Below are positions 33,094-40,821 of a stretch of DNA of 64,000 bases, piece after piece. Made by a program: the position numbers and the translations under genes. The DNA is from Candidatus Saccharimonadota bacterium. Lineage in GTDB: Bacteria; Patescibacteriota; Saccharimonadia; Saccharimonadales; Saccharimonadaceae. The notes under the pieces are model-generated. The model was not told the origin of the DNA. It saw nothing but the letters and a program-made list of their open reading frames with translations, and did not search any database. The stretch is from positions 62,001-126,000 of the forward strand of contig JAFWHA010000017.1 in assembly GCA_017512175.1 (NCBI GenBank), in the 5' to 3' direction. How positions within the stretch are numbered: position 1 is the stretch's first letter; each line of letters opens with the position of its first letter.

Positions 33094-35295
33094 TTAATCC
33101 TTGTTGTAAAATCGCATTATTTTGTAACCACATTTTTCTGGAACGATACCGAATAGTCGTTCTACTGCATGGGCTGTTGTTTGGTCGATTTGGCCTTGTT
33201 CGTCTGGGAAATCGCTGTCAGATAGATTTAACTCGAAGATTTTTTGGATGGCTTTTGTTCTTGCCCAAAACATTGACGAGGCGGGAAATTTGACGGTGTC
33301 TTCGTCTCCATTGAAATCAGATAACCCCATTTTTTCTAGTAGGGAGTTGATTTGATCAAGATTTGAGCCAAGTTGCGTGAGTGGATCAATCTTATAAAAA
33401 GGAGATGGATACACGAGACCTATATTTTTTTGATTAAAGAGCGCAAATATCTTTTTAAGATGACTAGAGCCTAATAGTTGTGAAAATTGATATTTTCTCC
33501 AACTATCACCGAAGTCGTCATAGAGGCTCTTTTTTGAATGAATGTGTCCGATAATGTCATATTTTTTGTAAACTTTTTCCATCTGCTTGAGAAAAGGGAG
33601 GATGTCACGGCCTTTATTCTTATAGACTTCTATTTTGATGTGATTAGCTTTGAGATTGTATGGCCCAAGAGCTTTATCCAAGAAACGTTTTTTCTCTATT
33701 GAATCCGTTGTAATATATAAGTCGTATTCTAGCGATATTTTATTTAGTGTCGTAAAAATTTCGTCTGCTAAATCTGTATAGAAAATATGGGCTTGTAGCG
33801 CGATTTTATAATTAGGATTTTTTGTTGGTGCTGGTAAATCGTTAATAATTACAGTATCTTTGTCGTATGGTAAATTAAAGATGGCACGAGAAAGGGTGTT
33901 AATATTGGCATAGCCTAGCTTTTTATCTGGCTCTAAGTAAGTTCCTTCCGCCCATTCATTCCAAGCATTGATGAAGATAAATCTTTGGTCTGGCGGATTT
34001 ATTGCTCGAGTTTTGTCTATAACAATTTTTAGCCAATAATAAAACCATCTAGGTGAATAATTGTAGAAAGTTGCGAAGTTATTTTTTCTGCGTGATGAGT
34101 TATCCCAGCCCATTGCAACTGAGTAATAATAAGGTTTTGTCGAGAAGTGATGCTTATACGTTCCGTAATTATCTAACTGGAGCACAGCTTCTTTATAATC
34201 GTAATAGCTGCCATTTTTAGTCTTGGCATCGGAAGGGCATTTATTAATAAAACGAAAACCATTAGGGAAGAAATCGAATTCGGCATCAATATTCTCACTA
34301 GCGTATGATTCTCCAAAGGTTATATTTCTAGACCAAATTAAGATTTCACCAATGCCGATTTTTTTGGCTTCTTCTTTCATAAGTTTGAAAGCTTCTTTGG
34401 AATTGGGAATTTTATGTGGCTCGTAAATGAGCAAAATTGGCTTTCCATTAACACGAATATATCTTGGATCTAAGAGAAAATCTTTGATATCTCTAATGAA
34501 TTTTTTAGGATCGTCTTTGGTATATTGCTGACTGATAAGAACATCCTTTTCTTTGCCGTCCCATGTCCTAGTCCAGTTTTCGTTAGCCCAACATAAACAA
34601 AATGGAAAATCTAAATCTTTATTTTTTAGCCAAATATTTAGAGGCTTCTCCATTAATCTCTTGCCGGAAAACCAGTAATAATAGAATGCGAATCCATATA
34701 CACCGTGTTGCTTGGCGAGCTTAATTTGTTTTTGAAAAATATCTTTATCGGTTAGTGTGTAATAGCCAAAATCATCATGTGGAACTCGTGGCTGATTGTG
34801 GCCTTTGAAAAGTGGTTTTGCGGCTTTAACATTCGTCCATTCGGTAAAACCTTTGCCCCACCATTTATCATTTTCTGGGAAGGTATGATATTGAGGTAAA
34901 TAGAATGCTAATGGTTTGATGTCGCTACTATATTTAGAGAAGTCAACGTTATCTTCGTAGCAATTAGTGAGTTCTTTAGCTGTAATTTTTGGCTCTAAAT
35001 TTTCTAGTTCTGGAGGTGCTACTGGAGGGTATTTTTCGTAAATGTTTTCTGATTTTAGTACTCTTTTTGCTAGATTGTAAGCCCTTTGATGCGGCTTAGA
35101 CATAATTTCTTTAATTATGCGATTTTTGCGGTCGTCTTCGGCCAAAAGATACTTCTTTTCTAGATCGCAACGCTCAAGCATCTTTAACAGATGGTCACGT
35201 TCTTTTTCTAGCTCAAAATCTTTGATTAGAAGTTTTTCATAGTCGCTACGCGTTTTGTTGTATGCATTTTGAAGTTCTTCTATCTTGTGATTCAT
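33094..35295 (-). CDS. WbsX-like (GH99-type) + RgpF-like fusion, glycan synthesis
   Basis: 733 residues. N-terminal coiled coil (about 1-75). A WbsX/glycosyl hydrolase 99-like domain (about 125-475) has AFYLPQYHTFPENDKWWGKG, EWTNV, PRVPHDDFGYY, YYYWFSGKRLMEKPL and NAWNEWAEGTYLEPD. A C-terminal RgpF-type domain (about 500-720) has ILPFLKQMEKVYKKYDIIGHIHSKK and SQLLGSSHL. WbsX and rhamnan-synthesis F modules occur in O-antigen and rhamnose-polysaccharide loci. The rmlACBD genes in this window would supply rhamnose. Catalytic activity of the WbsX part is not established for the family. Confidence 0.8.
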   Translation of the reverse strand: MNHKIEELQNAYNKTRSDYEKLLIKDFELEKERDHLLKMLERCDLEKKYLLAEDDRKNRIIKEIMSKPHQRAYNLAKRVLKSENIYEKYPPVAPPELENLEPKITAKELTNCYEDNVDFSKYSSDIKPLAFYLPQYHTFPENDKWWGKGFTEWTNVKAAKPLFKGHNQPRVPHDDFGYYTLTDKDIFQKQIKLAKQHGVYGFAFYYYWFSGKRLMEKPLNIWLKNKDLDFPFCLCWANENWTRTWDGKEKDVLISQQYTKDDPKKFIRDIKDFLLDPRYIRVNGKPILLIYEPHKIPNSKEAFKLMKEEAKKIGIGEILIWSRNITFGESYASENIDAEFDFFPNGFRFINKCPSDAKTKNGSYYDYKEAVLQLDNYGTYKHHFSTKPYYYSVAMGWDNSSRRKNNFATFYNYSPRWFYYWLKIVIDKTRAINPPDQRFIFINAWNEWAEGTYLEPDKKLGYANINTLSRAIFNLPYDKDTVIINDLPAPTKNPNYKIALQAHIFYTDLADEIFTTLNKISLEYDLYITTDSIEKKRFLDKALGPYNLKANHIKIEVYKNKGRDILPFLKQMEKVYKKYDIIGHIHSKKSLYDDFGDSWRKYQFSQLLGSSHLKKIFALFNQKNIGLVYPSPFYKIDPLTQLGSNLDQINSLLEKMGLSDFNGDEDTVKFPASSMFWARTKAIQKIFELNLSDSDFPDEQGQIDQTTAHAVERLFGIVPEKCGYKIMRFYNKD

Positions 35296-35302
35296 ACCTT
35301 AT

Positions 35303-35311
35303 ATTATATCA
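35303..35311 (-). promoter_or_regulatory. Extended -10 promoter of the WbsX/RgpF gene, leaderless
   Basis: Minus strand TGATATAAT ends 7 bases before ATG 35295. It shares a 36-bp gap with the divergent promoter at 35317. Confidence 0.65.
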
Positions 35312-35316
35312 AAATA

Positions 35317-35325
35317 TGATATAAT
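35317..35325 (+). promoter_or_regulatory. Extended -10 promoter of the GT2-GT4 gene, leaderless
   Basis: TGATATAAT ends 6 bases before ATG 35332, so the A of ATG would be +1. Only 5 bp separate it from the extended -10 of the opposite strand. Confidence 0.65.
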
Positions 35326-35331
35326 TGAGAA

Positions 35332-37473
35332 ATGAAAGTTAATATCTACGCGGGTAGTCAAAAGAGACACTTGAAGCCGGATAAAAAGATTACGGCTATT
35401 ATTCCGAATTATAATTATGCTGATTTTATTGTTGAACGTATTGATTCAGTGCTTTTTCAGACTTACCCAATATCAGAATTAATAATTCTGGATGATGCTT
35501 CAACTGATAATAGTGTTGAAGTTATCGAAAAGAAAATAGAGGTCGTAAAGAAGAAGTATCCTGAAATTAAGGTTAAATTTTTGGCTAATAAGAAAAATAG
35601 CGGAGGCTGCGTTTTCTCTCAGTGGCAAAAAGGAGTGGAGAATGCTACGGGAGAGTATATCTGGATTGCGGAGGCAGATGACAGCTGCGACTGTCGTTTT
35701 CTAGAAACGGCGATGCAAAAGTTTGCTATTAATAAAAAAGTAGTACTATTTTATTCGGATTCGTATAGGATTAATCAGGATAATGTGATAAAAAGTAGGA
35801 CTTGTACTGATTGGATGGACATGTGGAAATCTGGCCGTTATAATGAAGATTTCTATAATGACGGTAAAGATGAAATAATGAATTATCTTTCAGGGACTAA
35901 TCCAATTATGAATGTGTCTTCTGTGGTATGGAAGAATATAAAGCAGTTAGATGAGATTTTTGAAGAGGCTAAAGAATATAAAGTGGCAGGAGATTGGTAT
36001 ATATATTCTAGAGTCCTAGAATATGGAGATATCGCTTATAGTGCTAAGCCACTTAATTATTATCGTAAGCATGATAAAGGCTCGGCTTCTACGGTAGTAA
36101 AACTCAATACGGAATATGGAGAAGTGGTAAAGGTGCAAGAAAGCATTAGCAGCAGGTATAAATTAAGCGAGGATAGACTAAAATGGCAACTAGTAAGGAG
36201 ACGAGGAATGGGCTTTGTAGAGAATGAGAAAAATAATGGGACTAAGGGTAATATAGCGTGGATTGTGCCATGGTTTTCTGAAGGCTCTGGTGGGCACCGT
36301 ACAATTTTTACTAATTTGAACCGTCTAGTAAAACATGGCTATAAATGCGATATGTATGTTCAGAGTCTTAAGAAAGAGTATCCTAATGAGATATACGAGC
36401 GGATTAAGGAAGGATATGGGGAATTTTATGGAGATGTCTTTTCTGGATATCAACTTGCTAAAAAATACGACATGGTGATTGCTACTGGTTGGGATACAGC
36501 AGAAACGGTGGCGAAGGCAGATTGTGATAAGAAAATGTATTTTATCCAGGACTTTGAGCCGTGGTTTTTCCCGATGAGCAGTGAATATTTGATGGCAGAG
36601 CAATCATATTCTTATGGGCTAAAAGGTATTACAATCGGAAAATGGCTTTCCTCTAAAATTGGAAGCAATTACCCTACGACTACAGCGTATTTTAATTTCT
36701 GTGCTAATCTTGATAAATATCATAAATTGGATAATATTAAAAAAGAAAGAGCGGTTTGTCTAATTTTCCAGCCAGGTAAGCCACGTCGTTGTGACAAATT
36801 GGCGCTTAAGGCTTTACAGATTGTCCAAGAAATTGACCCAAGTATTAAGATATATCTATACGGCTCAGCACGTCGTAAAGTCCATAATCTAAACGCTACG
36901 CATCTTGGCACTATCTCCGAGAATGAGTGTAACAAGCTTTATAATAAATGCATGGTTGGACTTTGTATGAGCGCATCAAATCCATCCAGGATTCCATTTG
37001 AAATGATGGCGGCGGGTCTTCCAGTAGTTGAACTCTATCATGAAAATAATTTATATGACTTGCCGGAGGATGGATGTCTTTTGGCAGAGCCGAATTCTGA
37101 AGCTATTGCAACGGCGATACTCAAGATTTTTGCTGATGAAAAACTTCAGCAAAAGATGAGTAAGGCTGGATATAAATATATGCAAGATTATCCGATTGAA
37201 AAAGGATACGAGCAGTTCGTAGAGATAATCGACAAATGTTTTGCTGGAAAGAGCGTGCCGAATATGGCAAAAGAGATTAAGAAAAGCTATAATGCTGATG
37301 CGGTTAAAGCATCAAAAGAAGCGATTTCTGCAGGTGAAATGATTAAAAAGCCAGTAACGATTAGCGAGCTCCCAGTTGCTTCTGAATACTTAAAAGCGGG
37401 ATTTTCTAGACGGGCACTTAGAAAAGCTAAACGTTTGGCGAAGAAGACTTATCACTTTATTAGGAGTGCATAG
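35332..37473 (+). CDS. Bifunctional glycosyltransferase: GT2 + GT4-like
   Basis: 713 residues. The N-terminal GT2 domain (about 18-270) has ITAIIPNYNYADFI, LDDASTDNS, FSQWQKGVENATGEYIWIAEADD and HDKGSAST. The C-terminal domain (about 300-650) is of the GT4/GT1 type, with WIVPWFSEGSGGHRT and ending in ISENECNKLYNKCMVGLCMS...PFEMMAAGLPVVEL. Two catalytic domains in one chain suggest two successive sugar transfers in the glycan. Its GT2 half is a paralogue of the next gene, and the 3' end overlaps or abuts it. Confidence 0.82.
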   Translation: MKVNIYAGSQKRHLKPDKKITAIIPNYNYADFIVERIDSVLFQTYPISELIILDDASTDNSVEVIEKKIEVVKKKYPEIKVKFLANKKNSGGCVFSQWQKGVENATGEYIWIAEADDSCDCRFLETAMQKFAINKKVVLFYSDSYRINQDNVIKSRTCTDWMDMWKSGRYNEDFYNDGKDEIMNYLSGTNPIMNVSSVVWKNIKQLDEIFEEAKEYKVAGDWYIYSRVLEYGDIAYSAKPLNYYRKHDKGSASTVVKLNTEYGEVVKVQESISSRYKLSEDRLKWQLVRRRGMGFVENEKNNGTKGNIAWIVPWFSEGSGGHRTIFTNLNRLVKHGYKCDMYVQSLKKEYPNEIYERIKEGYGEFYGDVFSGYQLAKKYDMVIATGWDTAETVAKADCDKKMYFIQDFEPWFFPMSSEYLMAEQSYSYGLKGITIGKWLSSKIGSNYPTTTAYFNFCANLDKYHKLDNIKKERAVCLIFQPGKPRRCDKLALKALQIVQEIDPSIKIYLYGSARRKVHNLNATHLGTISENECNKLYNKCMVGLCMSASNPSRIPFEMMAAGLPVVELYHENNLYDLPEDGCLLAEPNSEAIATAILKIFADEKLQQKMSKAGYKYMQDYPIEKGYEQFVEIIDKCFAGKSVPNMAKEIKKSYNADAVKASKEAISAGEMIKKPVTISELPVASEYLKAGFSRRALRKAKRLAKKTYHFIRSA

Positions 37474-37480
37474 AAAAAGA

Positions 37481-38338
37481 ATGGCTAGACATTCCGAAAA
37501 AACAGTTGCAGTAATTTTACCGAATTATAATTATGCGAATTATGTCACGAGCCGAATTAATGAAATCCTAGAGCAAACATATCGTATTGCTGAGATAATT
37601 ATTTTAGATGATGCATCAACTGATGGTAGTGTTCAAATAATACAGGAAAATGTTACTAAAATTAAAGAAAAGTATCCAGAAATAAAAGTTAAAGTTAAAA
37701 TTAACAAACAGAATTCTGGCAATGTCTTTTCTCAATGGCAAAAGGGAATTGAACTAGCTGAAGCTGAATATATTTGGATTGCAGAGATGGATGATTCTGC
37801 GAATGCGAAGTTTTTGGAAAATGTGATGAGGGGATTTGATGACTTAAGAGTAGTACTTTCATACACTAACTCTAAGCTGACGAAAGATAATGACCAATTA
37901 GCTATCAAAGATAGTTTGAGGCAAGTTAAGGACATCTTTCGTAAAAAACATTCGATGTCTGATTATGTAGTGGAAGGTGTGGAAGAGCTTAATAGGAATC
38001 TTGCAGTTTTTAATTCGATTCCGAATGTGTCCGCAGCAGTGTTCAGAAATCAGAAAGTTTTAGGTAGTATTTTAGATGAAGCGAAGAAATTTAGATTATG
38101 CGGAGATTGGTATTTCTATATTAATATAGCGATGACTGGAAAAATCTTTTATTGTCATAAAAAATTAAATACGCATAGGTTGCATAAGGAAAGCGTAACG
38201 AGTGGGGTAAGTTTGGAAGAAAGATTTAAAGAAACTCAAGCGATACATCGTTTCGTGTTGCAGAATGCTAATATTAGCGAAGATACAAAAAAGAGAATTA
38301 AAGTTCTTGAGTCTAAACTCGCTCAGAAGTGGCTATGA
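37481..38338 (+). CDS. Glycosyltransferase family 2
   Basis: 285 residues from ATG 37481. An in-frame GTG at 37466 is also possible but would sit directly on the AGGAG sequence that can serve the ATG. Single GT2 domain: VAVILPNYNYANYV, IILDDASTDGS, FSQWQKGIELAEAEYIWIAEMDD. It is closely similar to the N-terminal half of the preceding protein, so it is a tandem duplicate. Its end overlaps the convergent membrane-protein gene by 6 bases. Confidence 0.8.
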   Translation: MARHSEKTVAVILPNYNYANYVTSRINEILEQTYRIAEIIILDDASTDGSVQIIQENVTKIKEKYPEIKVKVKINKQNSGNVFSQWQKGIELAEAEYIWIAEMDDSANAKFLENVMRGFDDLRVVLSYTNSKLTKDNDQLAIKDSLRQVKDIFRKKHSMSDYVVEGVEELNRNLAVFNSIPNVSAAVFRNQKVLGSILDEAKKFRLCGDWYFYINIAMTGKIFYCHKKLNTHRLHKESVTSGVSLEERFKETQAIHRFVLQNANISEDTKKRIKVLESKLAQKWL

Positions 38339-40162
38339 GCTTTTGAGCCTGGCTGCTTCTATGCGATCTTTGAAAATCGGCTTTTGATCGGGGTAAAGGT
38401 TGTCATAGTACTGTTCTATCTCCAGATAATCTTGGTCTTTTAGCTCGGAAGTTTTGTAGTATATTTGTACTGTATAACCTTCTTGGAGAGTAAACTCTCG
38501 AGTGTCCTTCTGGTAATGACGGCCTAAGGAGGATGAACTGTCTTGAACTTTTTCGGCAAGATAACGGACGATTTCTTGCGAGCCTTCACGTAGATGAAGC
38601 CCAATAGGAGTTGTAGTCACTATAATATCCGCGTCGAAGAAAATGGATGGGAAGCCGTCACGGAGATCAACATCGTGGGTTTTAACTAGCCCGTTTACAG
38701 CATTTTCAGACGATGGCCTATCCATAACCATAAGAGTATCGGAATTGAAAACAACGCCGCTGGATAAGACGTAGATTATTTTGCCGTTTGATTTAGAGTT
38801 TAAATAATCTTTGAGAGCGTGAAGTTCGGCTGTGTCAAATCTTTTCAGAACGTTGGTATAATGTTTTTCAAAAGCTAAACTAACTGCTGAGAATTTGTTA
38901 TAGATTCTGTCAGAAATACAAAATAACGATCCGAAAATAAGTAAGACACAACAAAAGATGCTTAGGATTTTTGTCCAAGTTTTTTTAGAAATAGTGAATA
39001 AATAGTAAATCCCTATGGATAAGAGAATGAATGTTTGAACTGTGAGAGTGTAGATGTGGTGTCCGTCCATTCTTTGAACTCTGAAGAATAAAAGAGCAAT
39101 AACCGGAATGGATGCGCCAAAGAAGAAAATCATTTTTAAATGTTCTTTTTTCTTGCAAGATAAGATTATTCCTAGAATAGTAATAATAATTATAACGATG
39201 CCGAAATGAATCACGAGACCTAGTATTTTTTCGATGAAAGTGCCATCGTAGGCTGAGTACAGCACAGAATAATCTTCTTTGATAATTCTGAATACAAGTT
39301 TTGAGAAGAAGCCTAGTAAGATGATTAATGATGTGCCACCAATTGCAAGAAAGTTAAGGATAGCTTTCTTAATAAGAGGTTTGAGATTTGTTTTTGTGCG
39401 ATTTTTGAATAAACAGAAAATAGTATACATAAATAATATGATTGCATATCCCATGATGAAGAAAGCGGTATATCGGCGGAATAAGAACATAGTCACTAGC
39501 ATTAGACCGATCATGATTCCGCGAATAATTTGTTTTTTGTTTAATTCTAGAGGATTATAATCTATGGTTAATGCGAATACGAGATTGATAGGGATTAAGA
39601 CTGCCACATCTATGTATCCTTGTAAAATTGAAATTAGAGATACGGGAAGACAGATTGCTGCAAATAGTGCAATTTTCCAGATAGAAAATTTAGTGCGAGC
39701 TTTAGAGAATAATTTAACCAATATACAGATAGAAATGAATAGAGATGGAACTAAGAAGATGAGATAGTTGATGCTGACGTAGCGAAGGAAGGTGTATCCA
39801 AAGATCTTTAGAGGAAAACTAATGATAGTTGGTAATATTAGATTATAATCCGTGTCAGTGATAGAAGTGTAGAGATTTTCTAGCGCTTGGAAAGGCTGTC
39901 CATATAGAGTGTTAGTGTGTTTGTAGCTCCAAGTCCAATATCCGCTGCTGTCCCAGCAGTAGATACCTGAGTTCTGAGAAGTAAAATACAAGATTACAAC
40001 AAGGCCAATTGCGGCTACAATAGAAAAGGTTATCCAAAATTTTTTTTTGAAATGTTTTTTAATGAAGTTTTTCCCAAAGGCTATATGAAAAGTCATTTTG
40101 AACAGTAAGAAAAAACCAATAAGGAAAAAGAGGCTGGCTAATAAACCTATGACCATGTTCAT
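38333..40162 (-). CDS. Polytopic membrane protein, probable GT-C glycosyltransferase
   Basis: 609 residues. Roughly 11 or more hydrophobic helices run from residue 5 to about 435, then a soluble C-terminal region of about 170 residues. The first outer loop has SGIYCWDSSGYWTW, an acidic motif after helix 2 as expected for GT-C (GT39/ArnT/PMT-like) enzymes that use polyprenyl-linked sugars outside the membrane. No closer family assignment is possible by eye. It is alone in its unit, between the GT2 tandem and a divergent operon. Confidence 0.6.
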   Translation of the reverse strand: MNMVIGLLASLFFLIGFFLLFKMTFHIAFGKNFIKKHFKKKFWITFSIVAAIGLVVILYFTSQNSGIYCWDSSGYWTWSYKHTNTLYGQPFQALENLYTSITDTDYNLILPTIISFPLKIFGYTFLRYVSINYLIFLVPSLFISICILVKLFSKARTKFSIWKIALFAAICLPVSLISILQGYIDVAVLIPINLVFALTIDYNPLELNKKQIIRGIMIGLMLVTMFLFRRYTAFFIMGYAIILFMYTIFCLFKNRTKTNLKPLIKKAILNFLAIGGTSLIILLGFFSKLVFRIIKEDYSVLYSAYDGTFIEKILGLVIHFGIVIIIITILGIILSCKKKEHLKMIFFFGASIPVIALLFFRVQRMDGHHIYTLTVQTFILLSIGIYYLFTISKKTWTKILSIFCCVLLIFGSLFCISDRIYNKFSAVSLAFEKHYTNVLKRFDTAELHALKDYLNSKSNGKIIYVLSSGVVFNSDTLMVMDRPSSENAVNGLVKTHDVDLRDGFPSIFFDADIIVTTTPIGLHLREGSQEIVRYLAEKVQDSSSSLGRHYQKDTREFTLQEGYTVQIYYKTSELKDQDYLEIEQYYDNLYPDQKPIFKDRIEAARLKSS

Positions 40163-40168
40163 ACGATA

Positions 40169-40174
40169 ATTATA
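40169..40174 (-). promoter_or_regulatory. -10 box of the GT-C gene, leaderless
   Basis: Minus strand TATAAT ends 6 bases before ATG 40162. Confidence 0.6.
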
Positions 40175-40211
40175 TAACGATAGCTATATTTTAACAATTA
40201 AAATAAGCATC

Positions 40212-40256
40212 AGAATAGTATGAAATACTTGATATTCTAAATGTTTATGATAAAAT
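40212..40256 (+). promoter_or_regulatory. Promoter of the 40264 gene with overlapping palindromes, leaderless
   Basis: TTGATA (40229-40234), 16-base spacer, TGATAAAAT (40248-40256), then 7 bases to ATG 40264. Two inverted repeats overlap the -35: AGTAT-GAA-ATACT (40217-40229) and AGAATA/TATTCT (40212-40217 and 40233-40238). They are possible operator sites. Confidence 0.5.
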
Positions 40257-40263
40257 ATTAAGT

Positions 40264-40821
40264 ATGGAACAAAGGCCAAAATGTCGTACGATTGGAAGAC
40301 GTCGTAATTACGGCAAAATAGTGTTTGCGGTAATTGTTATTTTGGTAATTGTAATTGTAGGATTCTTTTTAATTAAGGGGATGGTTGAAGGCCAAAGTCA
40401 ACAGACGGATGATATACAATCGTCTAGTAATGAAGAAAAGCAAGAGAGTACGACGAATAATCAGGAAGAGTCGCAGAGAGAAAAAGAAAAGGGCTCGGTT
40501 GCTCAGTATGAGGGGCCTGATGTAAATACGTATGAGAATTTGACTGGCTTTATTAATTACGCGGGCGTAGTAGATAGTAATCTTGCTATACGGGCAACTA
40601 TTTCTCAGCAGGTAACGGGAACTTGTAAAATTACGTTAAAGAGCGCCGTTTCGGGGCAAACTTTAGATTATGAAGCGCAATTAGAAAGTGGGCCGTCGAC
40701 AAGTTTCTGTGTGCAAGATGTACCACTTGGAGATATTAAGACAAATGGTAAATGGACGATATCTATTGTGGTTGAAGGAAATAACAAATCTGGTATAATC
40801 ACTGGAGAGACATCAATATGA
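40264..40821 (+). CDS. Single-helix membrane protein with small exported beta domain
   Basis: 185 residues. A basic N-terminus and one helix at about 19-39 (IVFAVIVILVIVIVGFFLI) are followed by a Gln/Glu/Ser-rich disordered linker (about 45-85). The small C-terminal domain (about 95-185) has two cysteines (GTCKITLKSA and SFCVQDVPLG) that may pair. No family recognised. The 4-base ATGA overlap with the lectin gene couples the two, so it may be an assembly or display partner. Confidence 0.65.
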   Translation: MEQRPKCRTIGRRRNYGKIVFAVIVILVIVIVGFFLIKGMVEGQSQQTDDIQSSSNEEKQESTTNNQEESQREKEKGSVAQYEGPDVNTYENLTGFINYAGVVDSNLAIRATISQQVTGTCKITLKSAVSGQTLDYEAQLESGPSTSFCVQDVPLGDIKTNGKWTISIVVEGNNKSGIITGETSI

